Positions 51,601 through 62,900 of a DNA stretch of 64,000 nt are shown piece by piece. Position 1 is the stretch's first letter. The number at the start of each line of letters is the position of its first letter. The notes beneath the pieces were generated by a model, which searched no databases, had not been told where the DNA came from, and saw only the letters and a list, made by a program, of their open reading frames with translations. The DNA lies in NCBI RefSeq assembly GCF_027744825.2, contig NC_071351.1:18923001-18987000 (forward strand), read 5' to 3'. Source of the stretch: Synchiropus splendidus. Lineage: Eukaryota; Chordata; Actinopteri; Syngnathiformes; Callionymidae. The position numbers and the translations under genes are program-made.

Positions 51601-53198
51601 ACTTTGGAAAAACACTTCAGACAGTTTAGATTTGATGTGCAACTACTAGAAAGACCCTTTCTGCTATAGTGGGAGGTTAAAATTTCATGTTCTGAAGCTT
51701 CCCTGAAAAGTTATGGCACAATGCACAAAAACGCTTTTCAGCCTGAGATAAGGAGGGTTTCGGAACGCCAAACATAAAAGTGTTGATAACTTTCGAAAAA
51801 CACTTCAGAGAGCTTAGATTTGATGTGCACCTACTAGAAAGACCCTTTCTGCTATAGTGGGAGGTTAAAATTTCATGTTCTGAAGCTTTCCTGAAAAGTT
51901 ATGGCACAATGCACAAAAACGCTTTTCAGCCTGAGATAAGGTGGGTTTCGGAACGCCAAACATAAAAGTGTTGATAACTTTCGAAAAACACTTCAGAGAG
52001 CTTAGATTTGATGTGCACCTACTAGAAAGACCCTTTCTGCTATAGTGGGAGGTTAAAATTTCATGTTCTGAAGCTTCCCTGAAAAGTTATGGCACAATGC
52101 GTAAAAACGCTTTTCAGCCTGAGATAAGGTGGGTTTCGGAACGCCAAACATAAAAGTGTTGATAACTTTGGAAAAACACTTCAGACAGCTTAGATTTGAT
52201 GTGCAACTACTAGAAAGACCCTTTCTGCTATAGTGGGAGGTTAAAATTTCATGTTCTGAAGCTTCCCTGAAAAGTTATGGCACAATGCACAAAAACGCTT
52301 TTCAGCCTGAGATAAGGTGGGTTTCGGAACGCCAAACATAAAAGTGTTGATAACTTTCGAAAAACACTTCAGACAGCTTAGATTTGATGTGCACCTACTA
52401 GAAAGACCCTTTCTGCTATAGTGGGAGGTTAAAATTTCATGTTCTGAAGCTTCCCTGAAAAGTTATGGCACAATGCACAAAAACGCTTTTCAGCCTGAGA
52501 TAAGGTGGGTTTCGGAACGCCAAACATAAAAGTGTTGATAACTTTCGAAAAACACTTCAGAGAGCTTAGATTTGATGTGCACCTACTAGAAAGACCCTTT
52601 CTGCTATAGTGGGAGGTTAAAATTTCATGTTCTGAAGCTTCCCTGAAAAGTTATGGCACAATGCGTAAAAACGCTTTTCAGCCTGAGATAAGGTGGGTTT
52701 CGGAACGCCAAACATAAAAGTGTTGATAACTTTGGAAAAACACTTCAGACAGTTTAGATTTGATGTGCAACTACTAGAAAGACCCTTTCTGCTATAGTGG
52801 GAGGTTAAAATTTCATGTTCTGAAGCTTTCCTGAAAAGTTATGGCACAATGCACAAAAACGCTTTTCAGCCTGAGATAAGGTGGGTTTCGGAACGCCAAA
52901 CATAAAAGTGTTGATAACTTTGGAAAAACACTTCAGACAGCTTAGATTTGATGTGCAACTACTAGAAAGACCCTTTCTGCTATAGTGGGAGGTTAAAATT
53001 TCATGTTCTGAAGCTTTCCTTAAAAGTTATGGCACAATGCACAAAAACGCTTTTCAGCCTGAGATAAGGTGGGTTTCGGAACGCCAAACATAAAAGTGTT
53101 GATAACTTTTGAAAAACACTTCAGACAGCTTAGATTTGATGTGCAACTACTAGAAAGACCCTTTCTGCTATAGTGGGAGGTTAAAATTTCATGTTCTG
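48687..53198. repeat. 24-monomer cassette unit (4,512 bp), copy 4 of the cassette
   Basis: The order is G B A(C91) B C' D E' A B C D A'' B C D D A A-T B' H A B K C. The first 14 monomers match 53199-55830 in register. Private changes include TACAGTGG (50163), GATTTTATG (about 50693), TTGACAAC (about 51221), AAGGAGGG (about 51755) and CCTTAAAAG (about 53020). The A here keeps AGAGAGC and CACCTAC, whereas the other copies have CACGTAC. Confidence 0.82.
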
Positions 53199-56100
53199 AA
53201 GCTTCCCTGAAAACTTATGGCACAATGCACAAAAACGCTTTTCAGCCTGAGATAAGGTGGGTTTCGGAACGCCAAACATAAAAGTGTTGATAACTTTGGA
53301 AAAACACTTCAGACAGTTTAGATTTGATGTGCAACTACTAGAAAGACCCTTTCTGCTATAGTGGGAGGTTCAAATTTCATGTTCTGAAGCTTCCCTGAAA
53401 AGTTATGGCACAATGCGTAAAAACGCTTTTCAGCCTGAGATAAGGTGGGTTTCGGAACGCCAAACATAAAAGTGTTGATAACTTTGGAAAAACACTTCAG
53501 ACAGTTTAGATTTGATGTGCAACTACTAGAAAGACCCTTTCTGCTATAGTGGGAGGTTAAAATTTCAAGTTCTGAAGCTTCCCTGAAAAGTTATGGCACA
53601 ATGCACAAAAACGCTTTTCAGCCTGAGATAAGGTGGGTTTCGGAACGCCAAACATAAAAGTGTTCATAACTTTCGAAAAACACTTCAGAGAGCTTAGATT
53701 TGATGTGCACGTACTAGAAAGACCCTTTCTGCTATAGTGGGAGGTTAAAATTTCATGTTCTGAAGCTTCCCTGAAAAGTTATGGCACAATGCGTAAAAAC
53801 GCTTTTCAGCCTGAGATAAGGTGGGTTTCGGAACGCCAAACATAAAAGTGTTGATAACTTTGGAAAAACACTTCAGACAGTTTAGATTTGATGTGCAACT
53901 ACTAGAAAGACCCTTTCTGCTATAGTGGGAGGTTAAAATTTCATGTTCTGAAGCTTTCCTGAAAAGTTATGGCACAATGCACAAAAACGCTTTTCAGCGT
54001 GAGATAAGGTGGGTTTCGGAACGCCAAACATAAAAGTGTTGATAACTTTTGAAAAACACTTCAGACAGCTTAGATTTGATGTGCAACTACTAGAAAGACC
54101 CTTTCTGCTATAGTGGGAGGTTAAAATTTCATGTTCTGAAGCTTCCCTGAAAAGTTATGGCACAATGCACAAAAACGCTTTTCAGCCTGAGATAAGGTGG
54201 GTTTCGGAACGCCAAACATAAAAGTGTTGATAACTTTGGAAAAACACTTCAGACAGTTTAGATTTGATGTGCAACTACTAGAAAGACCCTTTCTGCTATA
54301 GTGGGAGGTTAAAATTTCATGTTCTGAAGCTTCCCTGAAAAGTTATGGCACAATGCACAAAAACGCTTTTCAGCCTGAGATAAGGTGGGTTTCGGAACGC
54401 CAAACATAAAGGTGTTAATAACTTTGGAAAAACACTTCAGACAGTTTAGATTTGATGTGCAACTACTAGAAAGACCCTTTCTGCTATAGTGGGAGGTTAA
54501 AATTTCATGTTCTGAAGCTTCCCTGAAAAGTTATGGCACAATGCACAAAAACGCTTTTCAGCCTGAGATAAGGTGGGTTTCGGAACGCCAAACATAAAAG
54601 TGTTGATAACTTTCGAAAAACACTTCAGAGAGCTTAGATTTGATGTGCACCTACTAGAAAGACCCTTTCTGCTATAGTGGGAGGTTAAAATTTCATGTTC
54701 TGAAGCTTCCCTGAAAAGTTATGGCACAATGCGTAAAAACGCTTTTCAGCCTGAGATAAGGTGGGTTTCGGAACGCCAAACATAAAAGTGTTGATAACTT
54801 TGGAAAAACACTTCAGACAGTTTAGATTTGATGTGCAACTACTAGAAAGACCCTTTCTGCTATAGTGGGAGGTTAAAATTTCATGTTCTGAAGCTTTCCT
54901 GAAAAGTTATGGCACAATGCACAAAAACGCTTTTCAGCCTGAGATAAGGTGGGTTTCGGAACGCCAAACATAAAAGTGTTGATAACTTTTGAAAAACACT
55001 TCAGACAGCTTAGATTTGATGAGCAACTACTAGAAAGACCCTTTCTGCTATAGTGGGAGGTTAAAATTTCATGTTCTGAAGCTTCCCTGAAAAGTTATGG
55101 CACAATGCACAAAAACGCTTTTCAGCCTGAGATAAGGTGGGTTTCGGAACGCCAAACATAAAAGTGTTGATAACTTTGGAAAAACACTTCAGACAGTTTA
55201 GATTTGATGTGCAACTACTAGAAAGACCCTTTCTGCTATAGTGGGAGGTTAAAATTTCATGTTCTGAAGCTTCCCTGAAAAGTTATGGCACAATGCACAA
55301 AAACGCTTTTCAGCCTGAGATAAGGTGGGTTTCGGAACGCCAAACATAAAAGTGTTGATAACTTTCGAAAAACACTTTGGAGAGCTTAGATTTGATGTGC
55401 ACCTACTAGAAAGACCCTTTCTGCTATAGTGGGAGGTTAAAATTTCATGTTCTGAAGCTTCCCTGAAAAGTTATGGCACAATGCGTAAAAACGCTTTTCA
55501 GCCTGAGATAAGGTGGGTTTCGGAACGCCAAACATAAAAGTGTTGATAACTTTGGAAAAACACTTCAGACAGTTTAGATTTGATGTGCAACTACTAGAAA
55601 GACCCTTTCTGCTATAGTGGGAGGTTAAAATTTCATGTTCTGAAGCTTTCCTGAAAAGTTATGGCACAATGCACAAAAACGCTTTTCAGCCTGAGATAAG
55701 GTGGGTTTCGGAACGCCAAACATAAAAGTGTTGATAACTTTTGAAAAACACTTCAGACAGCTTAGATTTGATGTGCAACTACTAGAAAGACCCTTTCTGC
55801 TATAGTGGGAGGTTAAAATTTCATGTTCTGAAGCTTTCCTGAAAAGTTATGGCACAATGCACAAAAACGCTTTTCAGCCTGAGATAAGGTGGGTTTCGGA
55901 ACGCCAAACATAAAAGTGTTGATAACTTTCGAAAAACACTTCAGACAGCTTAGATTTGATGTGCACCTACTAAAAAGACCCTTTCTGCTATAGTGGGAGG
56001 TTAAAATTTCATGTTCTGAAGCTTCCCTGAAAAGTTATGGCACAATGCGTAAAAACGCTTTTCAGCCTGAGATAAGGTGGGTTTCGGAACGCCAAACATA

Positions 56101-57522
56101 AAAGTGTTGATAACTTTGGAAAAACACTTCAGACAGCTTAGATTTGATGTGCAACTACTAGAAAGACCCTTTCTGCTATAGTGGGAGGTTAAAATTTCAT
56201 GTTCTGAAGCTTCCCTGAAAAGTTATGGCACAATGCACAAAAACGCTTTTCAGCCTGAGATAAGGTGGGTTTCGGAACGCCAAACATAAAAGTGTTGATA
56301 ACTTTCGAAAAACACTTCAGACAGCTTAGATTTGATGTGCACCTACTAGAAAGACCCTTTCTGCTATAGTGGGAGGTTAAAATTTCATGTTCTGAAGCTT
56401 CCCTGAAAAGTTATGGCACAATGCACAAAAACGCTTTTCAGCCTGAGATAAGGTGGGTTTCGGAACGCCAAACATAAAAGTGTTGATAACTTTCGAAAAA
56501 CACTTCAGAGAGCTTAGATTTGATGTGCACCTACTAGAAAGACCCTTTCTGCTATAGTGGGAGGTTAAAATTTCATGTTCTGAAGCTTTCCTGAAAAGTT
56601 ATGGCACAATGCACAAGAACGCTTTTCAGCCTGAGATAAGGTGGGTTTCGGAACGCCAAACATAAAAGTGTTGATAACTTTCGAAAAACACTTCAGAGAG
56701 CTTAGATTTGATGTGCACCTACTAGAAAGACCCTTTCTGCTATAGTGGGAGGTTAAAATTTCATGTTCTGAAGCTTTCCTGAAAAGTTATGGCACAATGC
56801 ACAAAAACGCTTTTCAGCCTGAGATAAGGTGGGTTTCGGAACGCCAAACATAAAAGTGTTGATAACTTTCGAAAAACACTTCAGAGAGCTTAGATTTGAT
56901 GTGCACCTACTAGAAAGACCCTTTCTGCTATAGTGGGAGGTTAAAATTTCATGTTCTGAAGCTTCCCTGAAAAGTTATGGCACAATGCGTAAAAACGCTT
57001 TTCAGCCTGAGATAAGGTGGGTTTCGGAACGCCAAACATAAAAGTGTTGATAACTTTGGAAAAACACTTCAGACAGCTTAGATTTGATGTGCAACTACTA
57101 GAAAGACCCTTTCTGCTATAGTGGGAGGTTAAAATTTCATGTTCTGAAGCTTCCCTGAAAAGTTATGGCACAATGCACAAAAACGCTTTTCAGCCTGAGA
57201 TAAGGTGGGTTTCGGAACGCCAAACATAAAAGTGTTGATAACTTTCGAAAAACACTTCAGACAGCTTAGATTTGATGTGCACCTACTAGAAAGACCCTTT
57301 CTGCTATAGTGGGAGGTTAAAATTTCATGTTCTGAAGCTTCCCTGAAAAGTTATGGCACAATGCGTAAAAACGCTTTTCAGCCTGAGATAAGGTGGGTTT
57401 CGGAACGCCAAACATAAAAGTGTTGATAACTTTGGAAAAACACTTCAGACAGTTTAGATTTGATGTGCAACTACTAGAAAGACCCTTTCTGCTATAGTGG
57501 GAGGTTAAAATTTCATGTTCTG
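53199..57522. repeat. Cassette copy 5 and its altered right half
   Basis: G B A* B C' D E' A B C D A'' B C is followed by I B' H A A-T A-T B' H B. G starts exactly 4,512 bp after the previous G. TTCAAGTTC is at 53565. The right half has two B' H pairs and two successive A-T monomers (56583, 56771), where the previous unit has one of each. This is consistent with a further 5-monomer-scale duplication. Private changes are GTTCAAATTTC (about 53370), CTACTAAAAAG (about 55970) and CACAAGAAC (about 56616). Confidence 0.8.
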
Positions 57523-59966
57523 AAGCTTCCCTGAAAAGTTATGGCACAATGCACAAAAACGCTTTTCAGCCTGAGATAAGGTGGGTTTCGGAACGCCAAA
57601 CATAAAAGTGTTAATAACTTTGGAAAAACACTTCAGACAGTTTAGATTTGATGTGCAACTACTAGAAAGACCCTTTCTGCTATAGTGGGAGGTTAAAATT
57701 TCATGTTCTGAAGCTTCCCTGAAAAGTTATGGCACAATGCACAAAAACGCTTTTCAGCCTGAGATAAGGTGGGTTTCGGAACGCCAAACATAAAAGTGTT
57801 GATAACTTTCGAAAAACACTTCAGAGAGCTTAGATTTGATGTGCACCTACTAGAAAGACCCTTTCTGCTATAGTGGGAGGTTAAAATTTCATGTTCTGAA
57901 GCTTCCCTGAAAAGTTATGGCACAATGCGTAAAAACGCTTTTCAGCCTGAGATAAGGTGGGTTTCGGAACGCCAAACATAAAAGTGTTGATAACTTTGGA
58001 AAAACACTTCAGACAGTTTAGATTTGATGTGCAACTACTAGAAAGACCCTTTCTGCTATAGTGGGAGGTTAAAATTTCATGTTCTGAAGCTTTCCTGAAA
58101 AGTTATGGCACAATGCACAAAAACGCTTTTCAGCCTGAGATAAGGTGGGTTTCGGAACGCCAAACATAAAAGTGTTGATAACTTTTGAAAAACACTTCAG
58201 ACAGCTTAGATTTGATGTGCAACTACTAGAAAGACCCTTTCTGCTATAGTGGGAGGTTAAAATTTCATGTTCTGAAGCTTCCCTGAAAAGTTATGGCACA
58301 ATGCACAAAAACGCTTTTCAGCCTGAGATAAGGTGGGTTTCGGAACGCCAAACATAAAAGTGTTGATAACTTTGGAAAAACACTTCAGACAGTTTAGATT
58401 TGATGTGCAACTACTAGAAAGACCCTTTCTGCTATAGTGGGAGGTTAAAATTTCATGTTCTGAAGCTTCCCTGAAAAGTTATGGCACAATGCACAAAAAC
58501 GCTTTTCAGCCTGAGATAAGGTGGGTTTCGGAACGCCAAACATAAAAGTGTTGATAACTTTCGAAAAACACTTCAGAGAGCTTAGATTTGATGTGCACCT
58601 ACTAGAAAGACCCTTTCTGCTATAGTGGGAGGTTAAAATTTCATGTTCTGAAGCTTCCCTGAAAAGTTATGGCACAATGCGTAAAAACGCTTTTCAGCCT
58701 GAGATAAGGTGGGTTTCGGAACGCCAAACATAAAAGTGTTGATAACTTTGGAAAAACACTTCAGACAGTTTAGATTTGATGTGCAACTACTAGAAAGACC
58801 CTTTCTGCTATAGTGGGAGGTTAAAATTTCATGTTCTGAAGCTTTCCTGAAAAGTTATGGCACAATGCACAAAAACGCTTTTCAGCCTGAGATAAGGTGG
58901 GTTTCGGAACGCCAAACATAAAAGTGTTGATAACTTTTGAAAAACACTTCAGACAGCTTAGATTTGATGTGCAACTACTAGAAAGACCCTTTCTGCTATA
59001 GTGGGAGGTTAAAATTTCATGTTCTGAAGCTTCCCTGAAAAGTTATGGCACAATGCGTAAAAACGCTTTTCAGCCTGAGATAAGGTGGGTTTCGGAACGC
59101 CAAACATAAAAGTGTTGATAACTTTGGAAAAATACTTCAGACAGTTTAGATTTGATGTGCAACTACTAGAAAGACCCTTTCTGCTATAGTGGGAGGTTAA
59201 AATTTCATGTTCTGAAGCTTCCCTGAAAAGTTATGGCACAATGCACAAAAACGCTTTTCAGCCTGAGATAAGGTGGGTTTCGGAACGCCAAACATAAAAG
59301 TGTTGATAACTTTGGAAAAACACTTCAGACAGTTTAGATTTGATGTGCAACTACTAGAAAGACCCTTTCTGCTATAGTGAGAGGTTAAAATTTCATGTTC
59401 TGAAGCTTCCCTGAAAAGTTATGGCACAATGCACAAAAACGCTTTTCAGCCTGAGATAAGGTGGGTTTCGGAACGCCAAACATAAAAGTGTTAATAACTT
59501 TGGAAAAACACTTCAGACAGTTTAGATTTGATGTGCAACTACTAGAAAGACCCTTTCTGCTATAGTGGGAGGTTAAAATTTCATGTTCTGAAGCTTCCCT
59601 GAAAAGTTATGGCACAATGCACAAAAACGCTTTTCAGCCTGAGATAAGGTGGGTTTCGGAACGCCAAACATAAAAGTGTTGATAACTTTCGAAAAACACT
59701 TCAGACAGCTTAGATTTGATGTGCACCTACTAGAAAGACCCTTTCTGCTATAGTGGGAGGTTAAAATTTCATGTTCTGAAGCTTCCCTGAAAAGTTATGG
59801 CACAATGCGTAAAAACGCTTTTCAGCCTGAGATAAGGTGGGTTTCGGAACGCCAAACATAAAAGTGTTGATAACTTTGGAAAAACACTTCAGACAGTTTA
59901 GATTTGATGTGCAACTACTAGAAAGACCCTTTCTGCTATAGTGGGAGGTTAAAATTTCATGTTCTG
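57523..59966. repeat. Thirteen-monomer mixed stretch
   Basis: The order is E A B C D A B C B D E H B. It resembles 26315-28006 (A B A B C B E H B), but with one extra D at 59215. That D carries TATAGTGAG (59380), which in the 31-monomer block is carried by the B monomer. AATACTTC (about 59132) is private. The moved variant suggests that a monomer was duplicated or converted across the B/D boundary. Confidence 0.72.
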
Positions 59967-62900
59967 AAGCTTTCCTGAAAAGTTATGGCACAATGCACAA
60001 AAACGCTTTTCAGCCTGAGATAAGGTGGGTTTCGGAACGCCAAACATAAAAGTGTTGATAACTTTCGAAAAACACTTCAGACAGCTTAGATTTGATGTGC
60101 ACCTACTAGAAAGACCCTTTCTGCTATAGTGGGAGGTTAAAATTTCATGTTCTGAAGCTTCCCTGAAAAGTTATGGCACAATGCGTAAAAACGCTTTTCA
60201 GCCTGAGATAAGGTGGGTTTCGGAACGCCAAACATAAAAGTGTTGATAACTTTGGAAAAACACTTCAGACAGTTTAGATTTGATGTGCAACTACTAGAAA
60301 GACCCTTTCTGCTATAGTGGGAGGTTAAAATTTCATGTTCTGAAGCTTCCCTGAAAAGTTATGGCACAATGCACAAAAACGCTTTTCAGCCTGAGATAAG
60401 GTGGGTTTCGGAACGCCAAACATAAAAGTGTTAATAACTTTGGAAAAACACTTCAGACAGTTTAGATTTGATGTGCAACTACTAGAAAGACCCTTTCTGC
60501 TATAGTGGGAGGTTAAAATTTCATGTTCTGAAGCTTCCCTGAAAAGTTATGGCACAATGCACAAAAACGCTTTTCAGCCTGAGATAAGGTGGGTTTCGGA
60601 ACGCCAAACATAAAAGTGTTAATAACTTTGGAAAAACACTTCAGACAGTTTAGATTCGATGTGCAACTACTAGAAAGACCCTTTCTGCTATAGTGGGAGG
60701 TTAAAATTTCATGTTCTGAAGCTTCCCTGAAAAGTTATGGCACAATGCACAAAAACGCTTTTCAGCCTGAGATAAGGTGGGTTTCGGAACGCCAAACATA
60801 AAAGTGTTGATAACTTTCGAAAAACACTTCAGACAGCTTAGATTTGATGTGCAACTACTAGAAAGACCCTTTCTGCTATAGTGGGAGGTTAAAATTTCAT
60901 GTTCTGAAGCTTCCCTGAAAAGTTATGGCACAATGCACAAAAACGCTTTTCAGCCTGAGATAAGGTGGGTTTCGGAACGCCAAACATAAAAGTGTTGATA
61001 ACTTTGGAAAAACACTTCAGACAGTTTAGATTTGATGTGCAACTACTAGAAAGACCCTTTCTGCTATAGTGGGAGGTTAAAATTTCATGTTCTGAAGCTT
61101 CCCTGAAAAGTTATGGCACAATGCACAAAAACGCTTTTCAGCCTGAGATAAGGTGGGTTTCGGAACGCCAAACATAAAAGTGTTGATAACTTTGGAAAAA
61201 CACTTCAGACAGTTTAGATTTGATGTGCAACTACTAGAAAGACCCTTTCTGCTATAGTGGGAGGTTAAAATTTCATGTTCTGAAGCTTCCCTGAAAAGTT
61301 ATGGCACAATGCACAAAAACGCTTTTCAGCCTGAGATAAGGTGGGTTTCGGAACGCCAAACATAAAAGTGTTGATAACTTTCGAAAAACACTTCAGAGAG
61401 CTTAGATTTGATGTGCACCCACTAGAAAGACCCTTTCTGCTATAGTGGGAGGTTAAAATTTCATGTTCTGAAGCTTCCCTGAAAAGTTATGGCACAATGC
61501 GTAAAAACGCTTTTCAGCCTGAGATAAGGTGGGTTTCGGAACGCCAAACATAAAAGTGTTGATAACTTTGGAAAAACACTTCAGACAGTTTAGATTTGAT
61601 GTGCAACTACTAGAAAGACCCTTTCTGCTATAGTGGGAGGTTAAAATTTCATGTTCTGAAGCTTTCCTGAAAAGTTATGGCACAATGCACAAAAACGCTT
61701 TTCAGCCTGAGATAAGGTGGGTTTCGGAACGCCAAACATAAAAGTGTTGATAACTTTGGAAAAACACTTCAGACAGTTTAGATTTGATGTGCAACTACTA
61801 GAAAGACCCTTTCTGCTATAGTGGGAGGTTAAAATTTCATGTTCTGAAGCTTTCCTGAAAAGTTATGGCACAATGCACAAAAACGCTTTTCAGCCTGAGA
61901 TAAGGTGGGTTTCGGAACGCCAAACATAAAAGTGTTGATAACTTTTGAAAAACACTTCAGACAGCTTAGATTTGATGTGCAACTACTAGAAAGACCCTTT
62001 CTGCTATAGTGGGAGGTTAAAATTTCATGTTCTGAAGCTTCCCTGAAAACTTATGGCACAATGCACAAAAACGCTTTTCAGCCTGAGATAAGGTGGGTTT
62101 CGGAACGCCAAACATAAAAGTGTTGATAACTTTCGAAAAACATTTCAGACAGCTTAGATTTGATGTACACCTACTAGAAAGACCCTTTCTGCTATAGTGG
62201 GAGGTTAAAATTTCATGTTCTGAAGCTTCCCTGAAAAGTTATGGCACAATGCGTAAAAACGCTTTTCAGCCTGAGATAAGGTGGGTTTCGGAACGCCAAA
62301 CAGAAAAGTGTTGATAACTTTGGAAAAACACTTCAGACAGTTTAGATTTGATGTGCAACTACTAGAAAGACCCTTTCTGCTATAGTGGGAGGTTAAAATT
62401 TCATGTTCTGAAGCTTCCCTGAAAAGTTATGGCACAATGCACAAAAACGCTTTTCAGCCTGAGATAAGGTGGGTTTCGGAACGCCAAACATAAAAGTGTT
62501 AATAACTTTGGAAAAACACTTCAGACAGTTTAGATTTGATGTGCAACTACTAGAAAGACCCTTTCTGCTATAGTGGGAGGTTAAAATTTCATGTTCTGAA
62601 GCTTCCCTGAAAAGTTATGGCACAATGCACAAAAACGCTTTTCAGCCTTAGATAAGGTGGGTTTCGGAACGCCAAACATAAAAGTGTTAATAACTTTGGA
62701 AAAACACTTCAGACAGTTTAGATTCGATGTGCAACTACTAGAAAGACCCTTTCTGCTATAGTGGGAGGTTAAAATTTCATGTTCTGAAGCTTCCCTGAAA
62801 AGTTATGGCACAATGCACAAAAACGCTTTTCAGCCTGAGATAAGGTGGGTTTCGGAACGCCAAACATAAAAGTGTTGATAACTTTCGAAAAACACTTCAG

